Shown here piece after piece: positions 6,209-11,703 of a stretch of DNA of 11,703 nucleotides (the first letter of the stretch is position 1; the number at the start of each line of letters is the position of its first letter). This DNA is from Candidatus Levyibacteriota bacterium (GTDB lineage Bacteria > Patescibacteriota > Microgenomatia > Levybacterales > UBA12049), in NCBI GenBank assembly GCA_023245515.1, contig JAHFKE010000032.1, positions 1 through 11,703 of the forward strand, given 5' to 3'. The notes below the pieces were generated by a model. It saw only the letters and a program-made list of their open reading frames with translations, was not told where the DNA came from and did not search any database. A program made the position numbers and the translations under genes.

Positions 6209-7078
6209 TTATACTGCTGCTCCTGCTGTAATATCGAGTATTTCAGCCGTGATCTTTGCCTGACGTGTCTTATTATACTCTAGTTTCAAGTCTTCGATAA
6301 TATCCTTTGCGTTATTCGTCGCATTCTGCATGGCGAACATTCTCGCTGTCTGTTCTGAAAGATAACTCTCTAAGAGTTCCTGGTAAACAGCCATTTCAAT
6401 ATATCGTGATAAAAGGTCAGGAAGAATACTTTCCAGATCAGGTTCAAAAAGCTGGAATGCATCCGCTAAATCCGGTTTGACTGATTTGGATTCCTCCTCA
6501 GTTATAGCATCAGGAACGAGCGGGAGAAGTTTGGTTAGTTGGGGCTTCTGAACGAAGATGTTCACAAAATGCGTTGAGATAATCTCTACTTTGTCTACCT
6601 TACCACTGAGGAATTGCTCGTTGATAATCTGAACAATAGGATAGACGACGTTAAAGGGTGGAAGGATGTTGCCGAAAGGAAATGAAGCAATGAGCTGACT
6701 TTCCATGCGGGATACTGGGCCTTCAATTTTCTTTCCAATCGTAAGGAACACATTTGACTTGGTCGTTTGCAAAAGCACTTCGCGGGCGAGATTGGTGACT
6801 AATCCTCCGCAAAGACCCTTATCAGGTGAGATCACAACAGTGAGTGTCTTGCCATTCTCTTTGCCTGCTTTCATATATGCGGGTAGAGATGAAGAATCGA
6901 CGCGCTTGGTCAGATCCTTGGTCACTGCTGAAAGCTTTTCGACGTAAGGACGTGAAGATAGTGCTGCTTCCTGAGCCTTCTTCAGCTTTGATGCCGCGAT
7001 CATTTGCATTGCGCGGGTAGTTTTGGACACATTTTGTGCCGTTCTAATTCTTCGTAATAGTAATAGTGTACTTGCCAT
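6209..7078 (-). CDS. atpG: F1Fo ATP synthase gamma subunit (rotor shaft)
   Basis: 289 residues, a usual length. The N-terminal helix holds LLRRIRTAQNVSKTTRAMQM and IAASKLKKAQ, and the C-terminal helix holds ATNNAKDIIEDLKLEYNKTR and QAKITAEILDITAGAAV; these two helices form the coiled-coil shaft turning inside the alpha3-beta3 head. The middle part has the Rossmann-like segment with ISPDKGLCGGLVTNL (about residues 83-97). It lies between atpA (74-nt spacer with heptamer arms) and atpD (36-nt spacer). The sequence just before ATG 7078 (TTTACCTAT) has no Shine-Dalgarno match, so translation may start by another route or depend on coupling. Confidence 0.97.
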   Translation of the reverse strand: MASTLLLLRRIRTAQNVSKTTRAMQMIAASKLKKAQEAALSSRPYVEKLSAVTKDLTKRVDSSSLPAYMKAGKENGKTLTVVISPDKGLCGGLVTNLAREVLLQTTKSNVFLTIGKKIEGPVSRMESQLIASFPFGNILPPFNVVYPIVQIINEQFLSGKVDKVEIISTHFVNIFVQKPQLTKLLPLVPDAITEEESKSVKPDLADAFQLFEPDLESILPDLLSRYIEMAVYQELLESYLSEQTARMFAMQNATNNAKDIIEDLKLEYNKTRQAKITAEILDITAGAAV

Positions 7079-7087
7079 ATAGGTAAA

Positions 7088-7151
7088 TTTAAGATTTAAG
7101 ATTTAAGAAGTAAGAATTAAGGTTTTTGTATCTTAACTTTTCTTTCTTATT
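7088..7151. repeat. Heptamer array with opposed arm in the atpG-atpA spacer
   Basis: Five contiguous units TTTAAGA, TTTAAGA, TTTAAGA, AGTAAGA and ATTAAGG (7088-7122) are followed by an opposed, more decayed run TCTTAAC, TTTTCTT, TCTTATT (7131-7151). The arms can fold around a 10-nt loop (7122-7131), with about 17 Watson-Crick pairs over 23 positions and reaching into the atpA stop codon. Confidence 0.8.
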
Positions 7152-7152
7152 T

Positions 7153-8673
7153 CTAGGCTACGAATTTCTTCTTAAATTCTTCGGTTGCTTTCTTAAGCTC
7201 TTTAATGACATCTTCGGTAAGTTTTGCTCCGCTGTTGAGGCTTTCAAGTAATTTCTTGTAGTGTTTGATCGCATATACGTGGAATTCCTTCTCAAACTTT
7301 GTGATAGCTTCAGCTGGAACATCATCAACCATGCCATTGGTCACGATTGCAATACTGAGCACCTCTAGTGCTTCTTCAAGGGGCTGATACTGTGGCTGTT
7401 TCAATACTTCATTGATTCTCTTGCCTCTCTCAAGCTGCGCTTGCGTGTCTGCATCAAGTTCGCTTCCGAACTGAGCAAATGCAGCCAGCTCTCGGAACTG
7501 TGACATCTCAAGCTTCATCTTCCCTGCGACCGACTTCATCGCTCCTGTCTGAGCTGCTCCACCGACACGGGATACGGAAGTTCCTGTATTGATAGCGGGT
7601 CTGATACCTGCGTTGAAAAGATCGCCTACAAGGAAGATCTGTCCGTCTGTAATAGAAATGATGTTGGTCGGAATATATGCTGAGATATCTCCAGCTTGTG
7701 TCTCGATGATAGGAAGGGCTGTGATAGATCCGCCGCCATTTTTCTGATTCAGTTTCACAGCTCTTTCTAGAAGCTTACTATGGAGATAGAAAATATCTCC
7801 GGGATATGCTTCACGTCCCGCAGGTCTTTTCAGAACGAGAGATAGCTGTCTGTATGCCCATGCATGCTTGGTCAAATCATCATAAACGATAAGTACGTCC
7901 TGCCCCTTTTCTAGGAAGTATTCTGCTATAGCAGAACCTGTGTACGGTGCCAGATACTGAAGAGAGGCGGGATCAGAAGCACTCGCTGCGACGACGATCG
8001 TATAAGACAAAGCATCTTCTTGCTTCAATTTCTCGATAACTTGTGCAATAGAGCTCTGCTTTTGTCCGATAGCGACATAAATACAAATAACCTTGCCTTG
8101 TCCTTTGACCTGATGCTTCTGGTTGATGATCGAGTCGACTGCAATAGCGGTCTTGCCAAGGCCTCGGTCGCCGATGATAAGCTCTCTCTGTCCGCGACCA
8201 ATGGGGAACATGGCATCAAACGCTTTAATACCTGTCTTCAGAGGTGTTCCGACGGGTTCTCGTTCAACTACTCCTGCTGCAATTTTCTCAAGAGGCATGT
8301 CTTTACCTTTTTTCGCACCTGGCTTACCATCAACGGGAGCGCCGAGTGCATTAACCGCCCTTCCGAGAAGTTCTTCTGAAGCATGCACTGTTAATCTCTT
8401 TCCTGTTGTCTTCACGGTGTCTCCCTCTTTGATCTCTCCGCCGCCACTAAGGAGAATAATAGAAGCATTATCTTCGTCGAGGTTGAGGATAAATCCGGTA
8501 GTGCCGTCTGCGAATGCAATGATCTCTCCCATGAAGGCTTTGGTAAGGCCGGATGCGGTGATAACGCCGTCGGTATTCTTCTCGACTTTTCCGACGTTTT
8601 GTGTCTTCGGGTCATCAGCAAAAGTGCTGAGGCGTTGTTCTAAATTGTCGATTATTGTTTTTGTGTCAATCAT
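7153..8673 (-). CDS. atpA: F1Fo ATP synthase alpha subunit
   Basis: 506 residues, full length. The N-terminal helix (about 1-22) that binds delta is present. P-loop GDRGLGKT (168-175) keeps the GxxxxGKT frame but has GL where most alpha subunits have QT (GDRQTGKT). Walker B region LIVYDDLTKHAWAYRQ (261-276), KRPAGREAYPGDIFYLHSK (282-300), and the arginine finger R369 in TSVSRVGG are intact, so it can complete the catalytic sites on beta. The non-catalytic nucleotide site is expected to bind ATP, perhaps with altered contacts. The start overlaps the atpH stop by 8 nt (ATGATTGA), indicating translational coupling; a GGGA stretch six bases before the ATG is only a weak ribosome site. Confidence 0.98.
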   Translation of the reverse strand: MIDTKTIIDNLEQRLSTFADDPKTQNVGKVEKNTDGVITASGLTKAFMGEIIAFADGTTGFILNLDEDNASIILLSGGGEIKEGDTVKTTGKRLTVHASEELLGRAVNALGAPVDGKPGAKKGKDMPLEKIAAGVVEREPVGTPLKTGIKAFDAMFPIGRGQRELIIGDRGLGKTAIAVDSIINQKHQVKGQGKVICIYVAIGQKQSSIAQVIEKLKQEDALSYTIVVAASASDPASLQYLAPYTGSAIAEYFLEKGQDVLIVYDDLTKHAWAYRQLSLVLKRPAGREAYPGDIFYLHSKLLERAVKLNQKNGGGSITALPIIETQAGDISAYIPTNIISITDGQIFLVGDLFNAGIRPAINTGTSVSRVGGAAQTGAMKSVAGKMKLEMSQFRELAAFAQFGSELDADTQAQLERGKRINEVLKQPQYQPLEEALEVLSIAIVTNGMVDDVPAEAITKFEKEFHVYAIKHYKKLLESLNSGAKLTEDVIKELKKATEEFKKKFVA

Positions 8674-9016
8674 TTTTTCCCAAGAATTGTATTATATCAT
8701 TAAATGTTCGATTTAGGTTGATCTCGTATTCTTCGTCTTCTTCAACGACTTTTATTCCGCTTATCATTGAAGGATCTATCGAATAATTAACTTTCTTATT
8801 AGGAAAAAGACTTTCCAGCTTCTTCCGATCCTCTTTATTCAACTCCTCAGGCGTCGTAACAAATACTTGCTTGGTATTCTCTTCTCTTTTCAGAAGAGTT
8901 ATGTATTGTTTTAATTCGTGCCTTGTTAACCTGTCTGCAATGGTTTTGACAACTTCCTGGTCGAGCTTGCCATTGATATAGCTAAGTTCGACTAAGTTTT
9001 GTAGCTTCTTTTTCAT
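8666..9016 (-). CDS. atpH: F1Fo ATP synthase delta subunit, shortened
   Basis: Identified by its place between atpF and atpA and by the C-terminal part: a VFVTTPEELNKEDRKKLESL stretch (about 51-70) followed by DPSMISGIKVVEEDEEYEIN, which matches the family's D-P-x-(L/M)-I-(G/S)-G strand. Delta joins the peripheral stalk (b) to the top of the alpha3-beta3 head. It has only 116 residues, against about 175-180 in well-studied bacteria; the loss is in the N-terminal helical domain, reduced here to about 45 residues. The gene looks intact: it starts one base after atpF and overlaps atpA by 8 nt, and no upstream start is possible without entering atpF. It is the only gene here that stops with TGA. 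Identity is sure from context; the reduction is real unless there is a sequencing error. Confidence 0.9.
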   Translation of the reverse strand: MKKKLQNLVELSYINGKLDQEVVKTIADRLTRHELKQYITLLKREENTKQVFVTTPEELNKEDRKKLESLFPNKKVNYSIDPSMISGIKVVEEDEEYEINLNRTFNDIIQFLGKND

Positions 9017-9017
9017 A

Positions 9018-9524
9018 CTAGTTTGGTTTCTTCCCCAATTCCTTAACTGCTCTGCTTACGACTTCATCCTGCTCTTTGCCTGTGAAGATTTGGCCGACGG
9101 ATTTCTTCAATAATTCAATTGCGAGTTGGGCGACATGCTTATTAAGTTCGCGCTCTGCCCGAGTCTTTTCCTGTTCGATCTGAGACTCCGCTGCTTTAAG
9201 GATGGTGGCTGCCTGCTTTTTAGCTTCTTCCTGAGCTTTCTTAATAATCTCTGCTCCCTGTTCTTTGGCGTCTTTAACGATCTCAGTTGCGTTCGTCTGA
9301 GCCTTCTTAATAATCTCTTTCTCTTGAGTCTCTGCTTTTGCGAGCGCTTTCTTACTTTGCTCTGCTTTCTCAACACTTTCTTTCACAAGATCCTCTCTTT
9401 TTTTGAGTATTTTGAAAAGAGGCTTGTATAAAAACTTCTTAAGAATAAATAAGATTACAAGAAAGTTAACGATCTGAGCGATCGTCAATGTAATATCTAA
9501 TCCAAATGTTTTAAAAATTTCCAT
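9018..9524 (-). CDS. atpF: F1Fo ATP synthase b subunit (peripheral stalk)
   Basis: 168 residues. One membrane helix near the N-terminus (about 14-36, LTIAQIVNFLVILFILKKFL) is followed by the family's YKPLFKILKKRE segment and a long charged helix rich in Lys, Glu, Gln and Ala. An 11-residue period is visible (EII at 70, EIV at 81, EII at 92), the pattern of the right-handed coiled coil formed by b dimers. The C-terminal part (HVAQLAIELLKKSVGQIF, about 130-147) is the delta-binding end. A single atpF gene is present, so a homodimer is expected. It stops one base before atpH. The 90-nt spacer before it carries opposed heptamer arms; no Shine-Dalgarno site is seen before ATG 9524. Confidence 0.95.
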   Translation of the reverse strand: MEIFKTFGLDITLTIAQIVNFLVILFILKKFLYKPLFKILKKREDLVKESVEKAEQSKKALAKAETQEKEIIKKAQTNATEIVKDAKEQGAEIIKKAQEEAKKQAATILKAAESQIEQEKTRAERELNKHVAQLAIELLKKSVGQIFTGKEQDEVVSRAVKELGKKPN

Positions 9525-9532
9525 AACTTTAA

Positions 9533-9609
9533 TTTAGAATCAAGAACTAGGAATTAAGAATTAAGGAAAACCATAATTCTTACTTCTTATCTCTTACTTC
9601 TTGCTTTCT
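9533..9609. repeat. Opposed heptamer arrays forming a long hairpin in the atpF-atpE spacer
   Basis: Left arm: TTTAGAA, TCAAGAA, CTAGGAA, TTAAGAA, TTAAGGA (9533-9567). Right arm: AATTCTT, ACTTCTT, ATCTCTT, ACTTCTT, GCTTTCT (9575-9609). The phases match, so the arms fold: AAGAATTA (9556-9563) pairs perfectly with TAATTCTT (9574-9581) around a 10-nt loop, and pairing continues outward to 9536/9601, with about 22 Watson-Crick pairs in 28 positions. Confidence 0.85.
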
Positions 9610-9614
9610 GATTT

Positions 9615-9821
9615 TTACTTCAAGAATGCAAAAACGAGTGAGTAAATAGCAATAGCTTCTGCAAAACCCATAGCTACGATCATGATAGGAATAATTCTTC
9701 CTGATGCTTCCGGATTGCGTCCGATTGCTTCAAGAGCTCTTGCTCCGATCAATCCCACACCGATACCCGGTCCAAGACCTCCGATTGCTGCAATAATACC
9801 TCCTGTAACTGTAATCTCCAT
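9615..9821 (-). CDS. atpE: F1Fo ATP synthase c subunit (ring proteolipid)
   Basis: 68 residues, short for the family (usually about 70-90). Helix 1 has the glycine-rich packing motif GGLGPGIGVG (14-23), the polar loop has RNPEA (35-39), and helix 2 has the ion-binding Glu55 in GFAEAIAIY. The residue after Glu55 is Ala, and Val22 stands where sodium-type rings have Gln, so proton coupling is predicted. Several copies form the membrane rotor ring that turns against subunit a. It is the only gene of the operon with a near-perfect Shine-Dalgarno site, directly after a small hairpin, which should raise its translation and fits the need for many copies per enzyme. Confidence 0.97.
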   Translation of the reverse strand: MEITVTGGIIAAIGGLGPGIGVGLIGARALEAIGRNPEASGRIIPIMIVAMGFAEAIAIYSLVFAFLK

Positions 9822-9826
9822 AAAAT

Positions 9827-9836
9827 ATCACCTCCT
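9827..9836 (-). promoter_or_regulatory. Strong Shine-Dalgarno site of atpE
   Basis: In the transcript AGGAGGTGAT (9836-9827) precedes ATG 9821, with nine bases between GGAGG and the start. It is a full match to the 16S rRNA 3'-end complement and the strongest ribosome site in the window. Confidence 0.92.
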
Positions 9837-9867
9837 TTTGAATTGAGAATTGAATTCCAATCCTCAA
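9836..9867. repeat. TTGA-type heptamers and hairpin in the atpE-atpB spacer
   Basis: Units TTTTGAA, TTGAGAA and TTGAATT (9836-9856) are followed by CCAATCC and TCAACTT. TTGAG (9843-9847) pairs with CTCAA (9863-9867) and ATTG (9849-9852) with CAAT (9858-9861), with one mismatch and a 5-nt loop. In the transcript the stem ends seven bases before the atpE Shine-Dalgarno site. There is no T-run, so it is not a typical terminator. Confidence 0.65.
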
Positions 9868-9871
9868 CTTA

Positions 9872-10633
9872 TTAATACTCTCCGTGCTTTGTTGTAAAAA
9901 GCGCCATGAATGCCATTGTTAAGAGTGCAAAGATGGTTGCTTGAATCGCTCCCACAAATAACTCGTACATTATAACAGGTATTGGGACGAAAAAAGCAAA
10001 GGCAGAGAAAAGTATTCCCAATATTAATTCCCCAACGAATATATTACCAAAAAGACGGAAAGAAAATGAGATGAATTTTGTGAGTTCAGACACTAGCTCT
10101 AAGAGTCCTGCATAGAGATCCAGAGGCTTTAGTGAAAAAAACTTGCCAAGATAATGCTTGAGTCCTATGGTCCGGATACTCATGGTGTGCGTTGCGACTA
10201 TCGAGACAATCGCCAGAGCAAGAGTAGTGTTCAAGTCTGTTGAGGCACTTCTAAAGAGATGAACGTGCTCATGTCCGTTAAAGAATTCCAAGCTTGTGAT
10301 AACGGGGATAAGTCCTGTCCAGTTGGCCAGGAGAATAAAAAGAAAGAAGGTCATAACGTAAGGGAAGATTTTCAGGGTGCGTTCTCCCGCGACGGATTCG
10401 GTAAGATTATAGAATCCTTCCATAATGATCTCGATGGCTCCTTGGAATTTGGAAGGTATGAGAGAGGCGCTTTTGCTGATCTTCCAAGCGAGGGCAACGA
10501 GAAGGCCGTCAACAAGAAGCGTATTGGTAAGAGTGTTGGTGACTGTGAAGGAGCCAATGTGAAAAAGTGGTTCTGCTGCAAGGCTAAGCATAATTAAACA
10601 AAACAAAAACCTGACAAATCCAGGCATATACAT
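9872..10633 (-). CDS. atpB: F1Fo ATP synthase a subunit (proton channel)
   Basis: 253 residues with five to six membrane helices. The essential arginine is R193 in SFRLFGNIFVGE, on the helix facing the c-ring, and the partner helix has GAIQATIFALLTMAF with Gln231. The N-terminal FHIGSFTVTNTLTNTLLVDG and the LANWTGLIPV stretch (about 102-111) are also typical. The protein provides the two half-channels for protons. It is the first atp gene; no atpI precedes it, and dnaE ends 30 nt upstream. ATG 10633 is used; ATG at 10627 or Met15 (10591) are possible alternatives, since none has a ribosome site. A TACAAT box five bases before 10633 hints at a leaderless transcript. Confidence 0.96.
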   Translation of the reverse strand: MYMPGFVRFLFCLIMLSLAAEPLFHIGSFTVTNTLTNTLLVDGLLVALAWKISKSASLIPSKFQGAIEIIMEGFYNLTESVAGERTLKIFPYVMTFFLFILLANWTGLIPVITSLEFFNGHEHVHLFRSASTDLNTTLALAIVSIVATHTMSIRTIGLKHYLGKFFSLKPLDLYAGLLELVSELTKFISFSFRLFGNIFVGELILGILFSAFAFFVPIPVIMYELFVGAIQATIFALLTMAFMALFTTKHGEY

Positions 10634-10638
10634 TTTAA

Positions 10639-10644
10639 ATTGTA
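10639..10644 (-). promoter_or_regulatory. Possible -10 element before atpB
   Basis: TACAAT (10644-10639) lies five bases before ATG 10633. No -35 box lies at the normal distance; the TTGACT at 10660-10655 is only 10 nt away. If real, the atp transcript would start at or very near the atpB start codon, separating it from dnaE. AT-rich context makes this weak. Confidence 0.25.
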
Positions 10645-10663
10645 ACTACTGCGAAGTCAAGGG

Positions 10664-11703
10664 TTAGGCTTTTTGGTGTTCGACGGGGGTGACGGTGTCG
10701 ACGAGAATGACGGGCTTGTCGTTCTTATTATCCAGTTTACCGTCCACCAGGATAACAGTATCCTTAATGAGGAAGTCTTTGTACTGCGTAAATATCTTCG
10801 GGAAGATGACGCATTCTATGTTGGCGCCTGTTTCATCCATGAGTGTGACAAAGGCCATCTCGCTATTGGATTTCTTGGTAAGGATTTTCTTGGCATTCTC
10901 AACGATGCCACCTATTTTCACTCTGGTTCCCTCCTGTTCCTCGTCCAATGCCTCAAAGGTATGAGTAACGATTGTGCTGATATGCGCCAGGGTTTTCATA
11001 TGAGGATGAGAGGTGAGGTAAAATCCTAAGAATTCTTTCTCAAAGTTCAATTTCTCTTCAGGTGTAAAATCATCTATCTCAGCGAAAGAAAAGCTTGTAT
11101 CTGAAGAGGAGTCCGTATCATCTTCTCCAAAGAGAGATTCTTGACCCTCGGAGCTTTGTTTCTTGATCTGATTTATCTTGGCGACTATTTCGGGGAAGGC
11201 GACCAGGAGAGATGCTCTATTGCCGAACTGATCCATGGCGCCTGTTTTGATAAGACTTTCGATTGTTTTCTTATTCACAGTTGAGAGGTTGACGCGCATG
11301 CAGAAGTCTTGGATGCTGGTGAATGGCTTATCGCCTCTGGTTGCTAAGACATTTTCTATGATAGCTTCTCCGACGTTTTTGACTGCTGAGAATCCGAATC
11401 TGACTTTGATCTGGTCTTCGATGGTAAAGTCTTTATCTGATTTGTTCACATCAGGAGGGAGGATTTCTAGTCCCAGGCGGCTGCATTCTAGAACGGCCTG
11501 ACTTATTTTCTCGTTCTTAGCAGGCCCTGTGGTGCCGCGCGATTCTGCGGTAAGAAGCGCTGTCATAAATTCTACAGGAAAATTGGCTTTCAAGTAGGCT
11601 GTACGGAAGGCGATGATTGCGTAGCAGGCAGCGTGAGCTTTATTAAATCCGTAGCCGGCGAAGGGTGCGATGAGTTTGAAGAACTCGATGGCTTTTGTTT
11701 CTG
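10664..11703 (-). CDS. dnaE: DNA polymerase III alpha subunit, C-terminal part (partial at window edge)
   Basis: The reading frame is open to the window edge; 345 residues are visible. The segment begins in the polymerase fingers region with FAGYGFNKAHAACYAIIAFR and TAYLKANFPVEFMTALLTAE, both characteristic of DnaE. Then come the helix-hairpin-helix part (visible residues about 100-160, FGFSAVKNVGEAI), a clamp-binding motif QESLF (visible residues 187-191), the KEFLGFYLTSHP signature and an OB fold (about 259-330, RVKIGGIVENAKKI). The motif QESLF fits the beta-clamp consensus QxxLF. The protein ends about 15 residues after the OB fold, so the extra C-terminal tau-binding domain of E. coli DnaE is absent. 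It replicates the chromosome; it shares strand with the atp genes and ends 30 nt before atpB, without a visible terminator. Confidence 0.96.
   Translation of the reverse strand, partial: ETKAIEFFKLIAPFAGYGFNKAHAACYAIIAFRTAYLKANFPVEFMTALLTAESRGTTGPAKNEKISQAVLECSRLGLEILPPDVNKSDKDFTIEDQIKVRFGFSAVKNVGEAIIENVLATRGDKPFTSIQDFCMRVNLSTVNKKTIESLIKTGAMDQFGNRASLLVAFPEIVAKINQIKKQSSEGQESLFGEDDTDSSSDTSFSFAEIDDFTPEEKLNFEKEFLGFYLTSHPHMKTLAHISTIVTHTFEALDEEQEGTRVKIGGIVENAKKILTKKSNSEMAFVTLMDETGANIECVIFPKIFTQYKDFLIKDTVILVDGKLDNKNDKPVILVDTVTPVEHQKA

Noticed and set aside
8666..8668. TGA read as glycine (alternative code)
   Set aside because: The TGA ends atpH at a sensible place with an 8-nt overlap to atpA, and no conserved glycine in the other genes is encoded by TGA.
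8123..8716. A 197-codon open frame on the + strand
   Set aside because: It lies opposite the conserved atpA coding sequence; its open frame follows from atpA codon use and its protein has no membrane, domain or repeat logic.
9615..9821. Sodium-coupled ATP synthase
   Set aside because: Glu55 is followed by Ala, and the Gln of helix 1 needed for sodium binding is replaced by Val22; the pattern fits proton coupling.
10655..10660. TTGACT as a -35 box for atpB
   Set aside because: It is only 10 nt from the TACAAT box; about 17 nt is needed.

Overview
The window looks like a genome fragment from an ultra-small bacterium of the Patescibacteria (Candidate Phyla Radiation), probably Microgenomates-like. 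This assignment is an inference. It rests on the compact gene layout, reduced ATP-synthase accessory subunits (delta 116 aa, c 68 aa), a DnaE that ends right after its OB domain, mostly absent Shine-Dalgarno sites, and many short period-7 repeats between and inside genes. Stops are TAA, TAG and one TGA (atpH), so the standard bacterial code fits and the TGA=Gly code of Gracilibacteria/SR1 is not indicated.

Left part, + strand (1-3403): a small exported or membrane-anchored protein of unknown function, then a tightly coupled pair (1-nt gap): a polytopic GT-C-type glycosyltransferase-like protein and an O-antigen ligase/polymerase (Wzy/WaaL-like) protein. Together they suggest an envelope-polysaccharide or glycoprotein locus. 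Both membrane proteins carry repeat DNA in frame in loops between membrane segments: two heptamer arrays and one 78-bp palindromic element.

Middle, - strand (3387-4214): a promoter, a tRNA-Thr(CGU) with encoded CCA, and a membrane-anchored protein with two Ig-like domains. The ATG of this protein starts on the final A of the tRNA CCA. Its 3' end overlaps the convergent ligase gene by 17 nt.

Right part, - strand (4228-10633): a complete F1Fo ATP synthase operon in canonical order, atpB-E-F-H-A-G-D-C, without atpI. The c subunit has the proton-type site (Glu55 followed by Ala). Only atpE has a strong Shine-Dalgarno site, in line with the multi-copy c-ring. Five atp spacers of 36-109 nt contain degenerate heptamer arrays, four of them arranged as inverted arms that could fold. 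Upstream, 30 nt away, is the C-terminal part of dnaE, running off the window edge.

The most unusual signal is the recurring period-7 array with a different unit at each site but similar size (about 28-35 bp), present between genes and inside two coding sequences, together with the in-frame palindromic insertion.
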